From Euborellia annulipes (taxonomy: Eukaryota > Arthropoda > Insecta > Dermaptera > Anisolabididae): 64,000 bases of DNA. Below, piece after piece: positions 1 to 12,366 of the stretch; position 1 is the stretch's first letter; every line of letters begins with the position of its first letter. The notes below the pieces were generated by a model. The model was not told where the DNA came from. It did not search any database and saw only the letters and a program-made list of their open reading frames with translations. The stretch lies in assembly GCA_023213315.1 (NCBI GenBank), contig JAKCPI010016735.1, positions 62,001 to 126,000 of the forward strand, given 5' to 3'. The position numbers and the translations under genes are program-made.

Positions 1-2780
1 GTTTGTTTTGTTATTATAAAATATTATATAAATTAGTCAAAAATAATTATTTGTATATATATACCTTAATGGTGAGTAGTTTGCATTATCTAGATCCCTT
101 ACTTTTACAACGCAAGTTCCCTCAGTACAACACAAGAACATATACATCGAGGAGTCAACCATATAATGATAATTTATTAAAAACAAAATTTGAAAAAAAA
201 TCATAGATGGATAATTCTGACATCTATTAGTCAAATTACAAACGAGTTATTTTTAGTATGGGAAAATTTATATTTATATAAAATTTTATAAACAAATACG
301 TCTCGTTACACATTTCATTTTTCAAAAACATAGAAATCTATTTAAGAACAATATTCGGATAATTCAATTTAATTATTGGAGATTGTCTTTATTATTTTTA
401 TATTATTATTTATTTAATTACTTACTCTAATTATTTAAGTTTTTCGTTCGTATTCAGGGAAACAAATAAATAATGATTAGTACTCTACCTTAAAAAAAAA
501 ATCCATTTTTAAACTTTTTCTTTTTCTCTTTAACAAATTTTAATTAGAAATATCGATTCGCCATTTGCATTTAATTTAACTAGAAGGTTAAGATTTCTAT
601 TTAACCCTTAAATCATAAATGAATAATTCTCTATCTTATTTTAATATTTTCCTATAAAACCCGATGATTTGTCTATAAAAAGTTTAGTATTCTTAATTTT
701 TTTTTTATCAAGATTTCATCAGAACTTTGCAAACTCCGACTTTGAGTCTAAAAAATTGATTTTAAAATCTTATCTTTGTGAGAGTGTGATTTTTGACACG
801 TTTGACAGCGAAATGCTTATCGAATTGAATAAAGATTTTATACAGGCTCTAATTCAATCAAAGTATAACAACTTGTGTCAATAAAAAATAGAACAGTGAT
901 TATTTTGTTAAAATTAATAGCTCTATATATTGAACTAATTTTTCGCTCTACAGATTTATGAATTTTGAATATAGAACAAGCAATTAATTAAGAATTAAAT
1001 CTTAAAATATAAAACGGATTCAAACTATGACAAGATAATGGAGCCAAAAATTTATTTTAAATAATTGCCAACATAGTATTTAAAATAAAATAAATTTTGG
1101 CTACATCATCTTTTAGTTCATTTAAGATTTATATTTTTGCCTTGAAGCCACAAATACACAGAGGAAAAAAAACAACAAATAATCGATTTTAGAAATTGAA
1201 GAGCCCACGGGAAAAACATGCTAAGTCCATTTTTTGAAGTTTTTCACCAGACCATTTTTTAAGTTTGTTTACATTATGTTATTCCATTGTAGGGTGATTC
1301 GTAAAATGTGAATATTATTGGACCTATCAGGTTTTTCAAAAGCATGAAACTAGCATATAAAAGTACTCCGGTTTTGCCATCAGAGAGCGTAAAAAATACA
1401 AACAAACAAAAATGAGCTTATCATTTTTTATCCGTGTAGGTCTTCAATTAAAAAAAAAATAACTATTTATATGCCTTAAAGTTAAAAAAAAATAGGAATT
1501 TTGGTATAAATAAATGTACCTTCTTTTATCTTGGCCTTATCCCTATGTGTGGTCGGCAAAATTAATTTATAAAGAAATGAGACCAAGAGAAAAGCAAGCC
1601 GACCCACCGTCTGGCGCTTGATAAGAAAAAGGGAAAAAAGGGCTGACATAAAGGGAAGGAAGAAATGCCAGCCTTAGCTCGAGTAACTCGTGGTCCAATC
1701 CTATACCACTGATTATAGAAGAAAATAAAAATTCCATATTGAAATTAGTATATGAATATAAGTTAATCAATCAGCGCTATAAATAATTATAAAATAAATG
1801 CTTCTCAAGAAATACCTAAGATGCCATTAGAATTACCGCTGTTAAATTAATTTGTGATGAAACAATGGTGAAGAGATGGCTTTAGTATATATTCTGCATT
1901 TGTATTATTTCAGTCAATAAATTTAATTAAAAATAATATGTAAGTATATAAAATATCAGGTCTGCTAATAATTTTCATTTAACAAATTACTCGGCGTTGA
2001 TAAATAGAGACTAGGAGATGATTAAAGGATACATGTGTATTTAGGACGAAGAAAATTATTCATAGGTAAATTTATCTATTTGCTTTGAAAGGATTATTAA
2101 ATTATTAATCTGATATTGAAATGAGGATTTAATATATTTAATATTAGAATTAATTACTCTATCCGAGGGATGAAATCATTTACTAGCAGTATAGTATGAA
2201 AAATGATTTAAAACAATTTTTTGAACAGTAAATAAAACTATCTGGATTTGATTCCAAATTATTGGTTATAATATTTATCTTAGCTACTAAGGACACTCGT
2301 CTATAGTTGCTTCTTTGTTACTATGATGCTTTGAAATCTCCCTAGTTACGCCAATAAGCAATATAATTGGGCCCATGATATATCCAACCCGCTGAACTGA
2401 TTATGATAATTGATATATCGTGAAATAGTTTCTTAACGTCCCTTCCAGAAGACGGCACATCAGTAGTCTATCTGACAGCCCTTTCATGTTCCAATCCAAT
2501 AACAGAAGTGAAGATTAGTCTTAATTAAAATTTAATAATAAAAATCTTACTACCGCTTTTGACGAAGTCTAAAAAATTTACATTAAAATAAATAAATTGT
2601 CCAGAAATTTTTTAAATATTTTAGTTCAGGCCGACATATGATATTGTTACCGTTATGTTTCTTGTTATTATAGTATAGGGACCGTGCATCTAGACCTTTA
2701 CAGCAACTCGTGGCAATCATCTTAATTAGTTGGGATCGTTTATTAAATTTTAACAAGTGATTTAATTTTGAATAATTATT
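1..2780. other. AT-rich spacer, no gene recognised
   Basis: Low-complexity A/T-rich DNA without a supported gene. An open frame at 669-884 lacks an ATG and has no recognisable domain. A scrap of the SINE-B hinge (TTGGTATAAATAAATGTACC) lies near 1500-1520. Slightly GC-richer patches at 1550-1700 and 2440-2500 resemble nothing I know. Confidence 0.6.
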
Positions 2781-2809
2781 AATAAAAATATATTGAGATT
2801 ATTTGAATT

Positions 2810-3562
2810 ATGTCGACTTCAAAGAAAAAATTGCTGTATCCATGGCTGTAATAATACATCACGTCCGAATCGTAGAATGGATGTGAAAGTGAAATTTTAT
2901 AAATTCTCAGAGAGCATGTTTGGAGCCACATGGAAAATAGAAAAACGTAACCAGTGGATAAAAACAGTAAAAAAATTATGTCTAAGTCCAATATTAATTA
3001 AAAATTTTATTACATAATTAAAATGAATTTTTAGATTAAACTCGACGCATGTAGAAACCTCATTTTGATAACTAAGTTCTTAATATTTATGACATTTTTT
3101 TCATAATAAAAACTTAACCTTAAAACTTTTTTTTTTGATTTCAGAGAAAACCCAAAAGACTGGGTACCAAAAAAAAAAAAAAAAAAATAGAATTCGTAGT
3201 TCTCATTTTATCAACAAACGAAAAATCGGAACATAGGTTATATCAGTCTTATGTTCTCTCGATTTTTCATGAAAGCGAAAATATTAAAAAAAAAAAAAAA
3301 AAAAAATACAATCCTTGGGACGTATCCAGCGATTAAATAATCGTGATTCTAAAAACTGCTAGCACTAATAAGAAGCTACCAATAAATCCTCCTTTTGGTC
3401 ACTAGGACCAATTCGCTTCGGAAGAAGTAGATTGCTTATGTAAGGATACATATTGAACGGGCTAATCAACGAATCAAGGACTTAAAAATTTTACCTAAAA
3501 TACCAAATTCATTATTTTCTCATATTGATGAGATAGTTGATGAGAACTTGAATATAAAATAA
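2810..3562 (+). pseudogene. THAP + DDE_Tnp_4-type transposase relic, internally deleted
   Basis: Three blocks on one strand fit a THAP-domain DNA transposase. Block 1 (2810-2966) starts at an ATG (MSTSKKK), needs one missing A in the A-run near 2835, then reads NCCIHGCNN...VKFYKF...W..RNQWIKT, the front of a C2CH THAP zinc finger. A GT at 2967 and a pyrimidine-rich TTTCAG ending at 3144 suggest an intron, although the splice phase does not join cleanly. Block 2 (3143-3236) reads RENPKDWVP, a long lysine run from an expanded poly(A), then RIRSSHF, where THAP proteins normally have C-x2-H; the cysteine is replaced by arginine. Block 3 (3385-3562) reads PPF....QFASEEV, shifts frame, then RIHIERANQRIKDLKIL..IP...F..IDEIV, the typical C-terminal end of IS5/Harbinger-type DDE_Tnp_4 transposases (ISL2EU-like). 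The catalytic core between blocks 2 and 3 is missing. Frameshifts, in-frame stops and the lost zinc ligand make it dead. THAP plus this tail is known from animal transposons; the exact family and the terminal repeats were not found. Confidence 0.75.
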
Positions 3563-4530
3563 ATGATTTAGATTTAAATGTAACTTTGCAGGTAAAGTCA
3601 CTTTCAATAATTTTTTGTTTTTTCAACTACCCCATTGACATGATTTGAGTTAAATATTTTTTTTTTCCTTTTTCATCATTCTGGCCGAGTATAATATTAT
3701 TGACAACTGATTGAAATTAGTATTTTATGATTTTTTCCATTTTTTAAAATATTGTATGTTCTTTTCAATGAATGTTTTGATTCCACTACCTAAAGAACAA
3801 AAGAGAGCGCTTACTTCTACTAATAGTGCTGCCTCTATTATAAAATTTAAAATTTCTAGGTCTAGAACGAGAGGTTTTTAAAAGGGTTGTCCATCGTATA
3901 TATAACTAAAAAAAATACATAAAAAAAGAAAGTATTTGAAATAGAACTATTACATACATTTTTGGTCTTGAACTATTTCAGAGGGGAAAGAATGTTCTGA
4001 CGTCTATATCACCCTACTAGTAGTCGTTCGACACTAGTTAACATTATTTAGTCGTTCTTAAGTCTCAGATTAAAATGTTATGTCTTATTTGAATTCAAAT
4101 ATATTTGAAAGGGTAATAAAAGGATTGTATAGAAACCAAGTATGCAAATTGTATTGTTTTTTTTTAATCATAAAGTGGCATTCCATTAGCAAATTACTGT
4201 TATGTTTAGTTCGCAGCCTCAGGATTTAGCCTAAAGAGATTCTGATCGAATAAAATCATATAAAACAGAATTTAAGAATAGGATTGTTAGGATATTCTGA
4301 CCCACTTTGTTGCCTATTCGAATAATTAAATCTTATAGGATAACGTCTTATATAAGGAAACTCTTTTACAATTTAATTATTGATCATTTTCTTTCAAAAT
4401 GTAGAACCAGAAAATAATAAAATTAAAGAAATCTTAATTTTATATGATGATGTATGAATTAATGCTGGTTTTGGAGGATGTTATTCCGCGAGAAATAAAA
4501 GCAAACATTTTTCAGGAAATGTCTTCTATT
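3563..4530. other. AT-rich spacer
   Basis: Nothing recognisable. This may include the 3' flank and terminal repeat of the decayed transposon upstream, but I saw no inverted-repeat partner. Confidence 0.5.
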
Positions 4531-4592
4531 ATATTTGGCATCTAAATAAAATCATCGGATTTCTTGGGATCCGAACCCGCGACTCTAAGTTA
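4531..4592 (-). repeat. SINE-B head fragment
   Basis: Reading the minus strand, GGGTTCGGATCCC-like box B DNA is followed by TCCGATGATTTTATTTA, the junction between head and hinge of SINE B seen in fuller copies at 41153-41432 and 58295-58455. Head 5' part and tail are missing. Confidence 0.6.
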
Positions 4593-4839
4593 TTATATTA
4601 ATATAACTACAGAAAAAACTTAAAAACAAGTTGCTTGCCAAGGCTCATGAGATGATAATATATTTGATTAGTATATTTGTTAGATATTTTATTTTAATTA
4701 AGCAAAGAAATAATAATTTTCTATATTTTCATTTAAACATGAGAATAATGTTATTATAATTTGGATTTAATTAGCAAACGGAATAATTTTCTATTAAATT
4801 TGTGGATCAAGATTTGTATATTAACAGCATATCCTGTGC

Positions 4840-5060
4840 AGATATGATCTGCAATGTGGTGGCTTGGCGATGCATACATGTGTTTAATTGGGCGCCGGCT
4901 TGGCGTAATGGGAGGTATTCACCCCCGGGGAAGGACGTCGATTACGTCCTCAGATGCAACTCTACAGTTCTAGTACGGCATCGGCCAGGTGACGCCCACT
5001 CCACCCCCATAACAACGCACCCCGGCAAGCATGCCAAGCATCGCATACAAGTCTAATTAG
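4840..5060. other. GC-rich island of unknown nature
   Basis: Base composition jumps to roughly half G+C in an otherwise very AT-rich neighbourhood. An 84-codon open frame spans 4802-5056 on the plus strand but has no ATG-proximal signal or domain that I recognise. It contains GGACGT...ACGTCC as a small inverted repeat. It could be an exon, a repeat scrap or a regulatory island. Confidence 0.4.
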
Positions 5061-5434
5061 CTGGTCCATTCTACAACATAATGGCTGCAAGCATTGCGAT
5101 TGAATAATCTGCTCATCAATATTCCTACTGATAGGCAACAGTTGCAAGACTGCATAATTAGTATTACGAGTTATTTTTTTTTCCTTGATGATATAATATA
5201 TATCACAATAAATAAAATATAAATCAATATAAAAAAATATTAAATGAAAGAATAAGTAAGCATTTACAAAAAAAAAAAAAAAAAAAAAATTAACTAATCA
5301 ATCAATTAATTAGAAGAAAACAACAAATAAGAAGGTATTTTTGTCATTCGGTGTATAAAATCCTTTAAAAATTAAGAATTAAGAAATATTTAATTAAGAT
5401 TATAGATGAAAGATAAACTATAATTCTATGCTAT
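5061..5434. other. AT-rich spacer with poly(A) run
   Basis: A pure A run of about 20 at 5269-5289 followed by TTAATTAAT-type simple sequence. No gene seen. Confidence 0.6.
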
Positions 5435-5599
5435 TTTTTTTTTAAGGTCTTTTTCGGCATCGAAGGCCATTTAGACCTCGTCACTATTTATTTCAATTCG
5501 ATTGGTAGCCAATCCAATTGAAATAAATTCTCACATGAGAGGGTATACAAACCCGCGACCCTTGGTAAAAATGGCCACAGGCTAACCACTTCATCGAAA
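5435..5599 (-). repeat. SINE C, nearly complete copy
   Basis: Minus-strand order: a tRNA-like head with GGTTAGCC and a box-B-like CGCGGGTTTG, then a palindromic hinge (ATTTCAATTcGATTGG / CCAATCcAATTGAAAT), then the tail GACCTCG...GGCCTTCGATGCCGAAAA. A five-base direct repeat GCTAT lies at both edges (5430-5434 and 5600-5604), a weak target-site duplication. Tail and hinge recur at 6263, 21424, 27846, 36926 and 48840. Confidence 0.65.
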
Positions 5600-5825
5600 G
5601 CTATGGTAAATTTGCCAACTATTTTTTTTTAATTTGCCCTCTCGACTGCTGGGCTATTTAGGAGTTTATTGTATATACTAGGTATATTTAAATATAATAA
5701 GGAGAGCCTGGGGACAAAAGTAACACGGGTCAATTGTAATATTCCAATTTTCTCTGAAAATATATTTACAAAATTTGGTCAAATGTGTCAGTACTCTATC
5801 TAACTATCATCTAAAATCTATAAGG

Positions 5826-5929
5826 CCATCTTCAGTGCATCAAATTAATCAAAGGTAGAATGTAATAATTTTCAAACACAGTCCACATTAATAATACTGT
5901 ATATGTATAATTTGATGCACTGAAAATGG
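5826..5929. repeat. Short inverted-repeat element (MITE-like)
   Basis: CCATCTTCAGTGCATCAAAT at the left is mirrored by ATTTGATGCACTGAAAATGG at the right, about 60 bp apart. The arms are about 22 bp with one or two mismatches. No second copy was noticed in the window. Confidence 0.55.
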
Positions 5930-6174
5930 ATTGAGTTAGGAAATCTGAAATATTATTTTACTGTGGAAAGCAATCGTTGGTCTATTTTCTCCATAAATTT
6001 TGAAAAATACCCATAGTTTTTTTTTGAAGCAATCAACATTTAAAATACATAGAGCCTGGAAATTTTGAATTAATTGACTTTTTTACTTTTTACTTTCTCT
6101 TATTTTTTATGAATTGGAAGTGGTTAAGTTTGAAACTAATTTGCTATGGGAAACTAAATGTATATTGACACAAC

Positions 6175-6262
6175 AAATCTGGTGTGCCCAGCACGGTGCA
6201 CAACTTTCTTTTCGAAGGGTAAGAGAAAATTGTGCGCTGTGCGTCATTCACACCAGATTTTT
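6175..6262 (+). repeat. Solo H1 hairpin of the HP element
   Basis: Foldback AATCTGGTGTG...TTTCTTTTCGAAGGGTAAGAGAAA...CACACCAGATT. It is preceded by GGGAAACTAAATGTATATTGACA, the sequence that normally precedes H1 in full HP elements, so it is a 5'-truncated HP copy. SINE C follows directly. Confidence 0.7.
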
Positions 6263-6402
6263 ATATTTAAGATCTCAGAGACTATTTAGAACTCGTCCTT
6301 ATTTATTTCAATTGATTAGTAGCCATTTAAATTGAAATACATTTTTGAATACCCCCCTGGCTCTTAGCACAAATGGCAAGCACTCTACTAGCGCTAACAA
6401 TT
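6263..6402 (-). repeat. SINE C copy abutting H1
   Basis: Minus strand: a head ending TTTGTGCTAAGAGCCAGGGG, the hinge TTTCAATTTAAATGG..CTAATCAATTGAAAT, and a degenerate tail. Its T-rich 3' side joins the T-run at the end of hairpin H1. Confidence 0.6.
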
Positions 6403-7561
6403 TGTGAAGCTTGAAGTTTTGTAATTGGGAATAAACTGGGAGTGCAGCAGCTTTTTAGTTAAGAGACAAATAATTTTTATTCCCTGTGTGAGTGCAATTT
6501 TAAGGCAAAAATTTATTTGTACTACAAAAGGTTACATAATAGAATATTTTGAAGAAACGACAGGCGCAATTTGTTGTGCTCGAAAATGATAAAATCATTT
6601 TATCATAACAAAGGCTACTGAACTTTATGTTGATAAACCAAAAATATCACAAAGAAAAATCAAAAACCATTTTATGAACAGGAAGAAGTCAAAGCGTATC
6701 TAATCGATATGGTTTCATAACCAAAATAAGGAGTCGAAGAAATAGATTTTTCAATAATCTTGAATGTTGGAGAATTTGAATCTAATAAGCTTATCATGGT
6801 TGTAACGTAACATAGGTCCCCTAAACGACAACAAGATGTGAATAAAGAATTTTAGGTTGGGAAGTCTTATTTTATTTAACTCTTTAGTAGCCTTTTTTTT
6901 GCTGAATCAAAGGCAAACAGATTAAATTAAACAATGAAATTTGAATATGAAAACAAGGAAGACTCGAAGGAATTGTACCCAAAAGGAATGATTTTAAACA
7001 TAATCAATTGATTTTGAGATCTAATGAAAAAGGTTTGAATTAACTAAGCGTATTTGATATCAAGAGGTTTTACGTGTATTTGATATCAAGAGGTTTTACG
7101 TAACTTTTTTTCTTATCTTATAAATTAAAATTTATGAAAATATATATATATTTTTTTTTTTGAAAATAGATGTGGATAAGTTCCAAAGACATGAGCACTG
7201 TTTATGTGCAACCAGAAAATCAAATAATTCTCAAATATTATTTTAATTTTAATATACTTTTGTTGACAATCATATTTTATGTATGAAAAATTTTTATAGG
7301 ATGACAGCATATTACCTTCTCTCTTTTTTTATTCTTTTATATTCTTGGCTCTCTACATTCGGTTTTTGATAAACGTGCAAGTCATAATTAAAACATTCAA
7401 AACTGTCAGGATTCTGTTGTTTACATGACACCTTTCAAAACGAACAAAATATGACAAAGAAATTTATAATTAATAAATAATTATAGAAAATTTGTTGTCC
7501 CACTCTGTCTGCTTTTAAAACAGACAACAAATAGAAATTATGAATATTAATTTTAAAAATT
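6403..7561. other. AT-rich spacer
   Basis: No gene recognised. It contains the recent tandem duplication listed separately and a poly(T) patch near 7145-7161. Confidence 0.6.
7050..7101. repeat. Exact tandem duplication, 26 bp x 2
   Basis: The unit beginning GTATTTGATATCAAGAGG and ending TTTTACGT occurs twice head-to-tail (7050-7075 and 7076-7101) without a visible mismatch, so it arose recently. Confidence 0.85.
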
Positions 7562-7728
7562 AAATTGGTATAAATAAATATGCCTGGACCACATATATCG
7601 TAATGAAAATAATAATATCATTTAAAGCCTATATGGCTAAAATTTTGGTGTGACTGTCGCACAACACAACTTTCTCTTACCTTCGGTAATAGAAAGTTGT
7701 GTTCTAATAGCCTCTGATGCCGAAATAA
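7562..7728 (+). repeat. Composite scrap: SINE-B hinge, half H1, SINE-C tail
   Basis: 7564-7590 is the SINE-B hinge/tail (TTGGTATAAATAAATATGCC). 7640-7703 is an H1 hairpin that keeps the inner stem (CAACTTTCTCTTACCTTCGG...GAAAGTTGTG) but loses the outer right arm. 7705-7728 is a SINE-C tail (GCCTCTGATGCCGAAA). Confidence 0.55.
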
Positions 7729-10700
7729 TAACAAAAAATAAATGAGTAAAAAAAAAACGAAAAAAAATAGAGGTCACTAGACAAAAAATATTTTTAAAAT
7801 GAAAAACAATGCGAGCCATTGATTTGTTCATAGCATATTTTAAAGTTTAAAAGAACACGCCTTGCACTTAGAGGTCTATGTTCTGCTTGGCAATTAAATG
7901 AAATTAAAATGGACTCTGACTAAATGGCATCATACATATTATGCCTAAGATAGTACTATTTATATCCCCCCAACTGTTCTCCCAGGACTCCTTCTACTTG
8001 CTAAGTAAGTAGTGACATCTTTGTTTAAAGAGAGAAAAATGTTTTCATTTTGAAGGAGTTGAATACTGTAGAATTTATTCTTTTCAAATTGCTAATTTGT
8101 AAAGAAAACCTTCACAATCATTATTATTTTTTTTTAAATCAACTTTTAACAACCGAAAATAAGATTTCAATATATTCTTATAATAAAAGTAAATAGGAAA
8201 AGAATACATTTCTATTTTATTTCAATACATGACCTTGAAATGCTTATATAATCATATTGAGACTTGAATATTGAATAACATGGAATAATAAATTTAAAAA
8301 GAAAATATGAAAAAATGACAACAAAAAAAAAATGAGGATAATGATGGGAATCTAAATCAGATTTTCGAAAAAAATATATCGGATAAAGAATAATACTAAG
8401 CCATTATCAAAGAAATGATGGTAGTTAAGATTGAGAATTTATTAAAATTTTATAGCTTTTGTGTATACAAACAGATCGTAAGTCTCAGACTAAATAGATG
8501 ACTGCATGTCAGCTCTTTTTGGCAATTACCTTTTATCGTGCTAGATTCAGTTATATTATTAATGACCCAAGTTTCTTAAAAAAAAAGAAGAAAAAAAAAT
8601 ATATATATACTGTATAGCCTATATATAAAAGAAATGAATATTGATCCACTGCCTAAAAATTTAATTCTTTTTTTTTTCCTTTGCCGCAATGGATTTTTTA
8701 AAATTACCTTTAAAATTAACTCTAACCAAAGAAATAGTGAAAAAAAATTATTTTTCTTAAGGTTTCATTAAAATAAAAATACTGTATGCCCCAGTTCATT
8801 AATTTCAAAAGTAAAAAATTATGAAAAAACATACAACCAAGTATTTTTTAATTTAAATAAGCAAAAAAGGTAAGTACTGCAGGATCAGTCGATTTGTACT
8901 CAACAAGCCCTACTACTGGACCACAGTACCGCATTCGCTTATTTAAATTTGATAGATTGCTAAATTTCAGTTTACTAGACAACTCAAAAAATTATGCATA
9001 AACTTCAAAAGAGCTTGAACGAGTTTACTAAATTCTGGTGAAAATAATAAAATATTGAGAGCACAAAATATGAAATTTTCATAAAATAATGTAAACTTGA
9101 CTTTGGGTAAAAGATCCGGGTCCACTGAATACGTCCATGAAAAAAGCGAAGATGAAGGTTCAATAAAAAAAATATAACTAAATAGCGTCCAAGGCCAGAA
9201 GACGTGATTTGACGAGAGTTTTCTAATTGGTAGTATTAGGTGATGAAATGACGCTGTTAATTCTATGCAAAATTCTAAATAAAAAAAAAAAACTTTTTTA
9301 AACTACTCGCCACTATTTAGTTACGATATTGGGTCACGATTCCTTGATCCCCAATAGTGAAGAAGGAATGTAAACAGCTTCGTTCAATCGATAACAATTT
9401 TTTTTTTTTTTCTATTTTAGAACGAGATAAAAAAAAAACAAATTTTTCATTAAAGGAAGAATAAGATTTTGGTGAAGGTATATATTATGAATCATTACTT
9501 TTCCATCTTATAAAACAAGAATTATAAACGTCCGATGAAGGAAAGTCAAGGTTGAGTAATTAGAGACAGAACAAGTTATAGAGATGCTTCTTGATATAAA
9601 TTGAATAAAATTTTTACAAAAAATAATAAAGATTCGTACAATCATGGTCAGCGACATAAACATTTTTGGGAAGGGGGAGAAATTGTAAAAAATACACCCC
9701 CTTTAAAAGTGTGACATGAGTTTAGTCAAGGCTTTTTAGAAGCTTGTATTCAAATTTTATAAATGGCCTCAGATGCCAAAAAAAGAACTTAAACAAAAAT
9801 AAATAATTAAATAAAAAATTACATTAAATATTATTTTTGTTCTGGAGTCTGGACCTTTATTTTATTAATGAAAGAATATTTCTTGAAATTAAAAAAAAAA
9901 GTCAAACTAATCAGTATTGAATGCAGGATTTTTGTTTGATATGAGGGTATACGTATATCAATATTATATTTATTTTTCAAGTGGTTCTCATTAAATATTC
10001 TATTTGAACCTATTATTTTTTTCATATTTTTGAAATTTTGTAATCTTTCTTTTTTTGTCCGTTTTCCATCCCTCTTTCCACGAACCGCTCTGAATGAATA
10101 CGACACTGATTGAACGAGATAGAAATCAATACTCACATAAGGTGATAAAATTCTTTGAAAATCGAAAATTGACCCCGTTAAACGAACGAGACGTTAAATA
10201 AAAAGATCAGATAATATCAATAATAAATTTATTATAAATTTGCCATCTTCCACTAGACTACAGATAAACCAAATATAGGGTAAGAGAAAGTAAAAATACT
10301 AGATAATTTTTATAATTTATTAAATATTAAACAAGCAGTGCTGGGCACTATTTCAAATACTGTTAAGATTAGGAGTTTTTAATATCAAATATGTATAAGT
10401 ATGTCTTTTGTTTGTTAGAATTTCTGAAGCGTTCCTGATTCTAAGAGCCGGATTTCGGAGACGATGCATACATGTAGTCTCAAAGTTTAAAGTAGCTTAT
10501 TTCCTCTGATCCCCCACCCCAAACTTTCTCCCACCATGTGCCCTTTTCTCTCTTAAATATATATGTCGCCGACAAATGTTCACAATTTATATCACTTTAA
10601 GGAACACAATTAAACTGGTATCATGTTTAGGCGAGCCGCCTGGCAAATGATGATTTATGAATGTTTTTGGTCATTTAAATAAATAGAACTTGTTTAAATG

Positions 10701-12293
10701 GACTCTAAGGTGGATCGGTTTCTCTTCTGACGGATTTCAAAACTAAATAGACCATTCATATGAAATTATTATAAACTCCTAAAACATCTATCATTAGATC
10801 AAAGTCTATTCCTAAATATATTATTTGTTTTTGTAGAAATTGAGTTTGCGAGTTTTGCTTATATAAATGAAACGCTTAAGGGTAAAACATAAACATAGAA
10901 GTGAATTTTCTCAAATGTAGATAGACCCAGAGATTTCAGATGCCAGATAATATAAAAAATTTTGATTTCAAGTTAAGTATCCCATCCCTTGGGAAGATTA
11001 TTATTCCTAGATAATGAAGTTAAACTAGTTTACCACCACTTTTAAAACAAAGATAAAAATCCAACAACAGCATATCAGATGCCGAAAGACAAAAAACAAC
11101 ATAACAACATCGATTACTAATATACCTGGTATAAGTCATATTAAATTTGCTATTCTCAAATAAACATGTGTTAATTTTTAATGAAAAGATAAGACATTGC
11201 ATTATCACTTTATTAAACTCTACTAATATATAAATAAAATAAACTTCATTCGAATTATGATTAATTTTGAAATATTACTACTAGGCCTTACTTAATTGAA
11301 AGATTTTCTGCCATATCAACTTTAAATTTACTAATAACTTTAAGATTAAGTAATTAATTTTCTAATTATCTAAAGAAGTGCTAATTTGTTTTAGCGGAAA
11401 TTACCTGTCTGAAAATTGCATGCTGTTTTTTCAAAAAAAAAATTATAATTATATAGTACCGTTTTTAAAAAGTTAAATTTTCTATAATTAATTTCCAAAT
11501 ATGAAAGGAAATTTATCCCTTGAGTTATCCAGTTGACATTTATAATCAATAATTAAATTCGTCAATAATTACTTTAAAGTTGAAATTCACATGTTAGATT
11601 AGTTGGTCTCGATGGTGTAAATTAATTCTGAAGGATAGGAATTTTTAATGAAAAACATGAACTAATTTTCATTTATATAAATTATTAATTTTTAATCTTT
11701 CGAAATTTATCTGCATATTTAAATATATTCTTAAAAATGCATGTTAAACTAGAAAAGATGAATTCCAATTAAGTTAATATGAGATAGTTTAATTATAAGG
11801 AAATATGAATTATTTGTTTGTTTAATTATTCAAGTTTAATTTAAACCAGACTAAATAAATAGTGCTATAACTACTCACAAAATTTTAGGAGAAAGATGTT
11901 TCGACAACTTTGACTTTATAATGTTGATTCTTACCTGAAACAAAAGAAAGAAAAATATGGTTAAAATAAATAAAATATTAAATATCCAAAGGATTTATTT
12001 AAGTGATACTATTTATATATAAAGAAGTCCTTTTAGTCAATAGAAAGTTTACATATGCTAGTCAAGAAAACAGCTCAGGGATAATTCAATCTCAAAGAGT
12101 TAAAAATATCTAAGAAAAAAAAAATAGTCTGAAAATATTCAGGGAGGAAGAAGAAGAGTTTCTGAAAAGGAAAATTAAAAATTTTAATAATTTAGTATCA
12201 ATGAATTAGTGTTGTATTAATAGAAGCCCCTGGGTAGTAGGACATACGCAGAGTAGTCGTCTTTTATGCTAGAAACACGTCCCAAGCGAGAAA
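7729..12293. other. Long AT-rich spacer
   Basis: About 4.5 kb without a supported gene. Small items: a SINE-C tail scrap (AATGGCCTCAGATGCC) near 9762-9778, poly(A)/(AT) tracts near 8578-8610, and a C-rich patch at 10505-10550. The 101-codon minus frame at 9831-10136 is K/N/F-rich and resembles no family. Confidence 0.55.
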
Positions 12294-12345
12294 AATTTAT
12301 TTCATTTAAATTATCTACTAATAAATAGGGACGGGGTCTAAATGG
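12294..12345 (+). repeat. SINE-C tail fragment
   Basis: AATAAATAGGGACGGGGTC followed by TAAATGGCCTATGAT matches the hinge-to-tail junction of SINE C. It abuts the end of SINE F. Confidence 0.6.
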
Positions 12346-12366
12346 CCTATGATTTTGAATGAAAAA

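Noticed and set aside
7050..7101. CRISPR-like direct repeats
   Set aside because: Only two units, no spacers, and the DNA is eukaryotic.
9831..10136. 101-codon minus-strand frame
   Set aside because: K/N/F/I-rich, no domain, no base-composition change; typical chance frame in AT-rich DNA.
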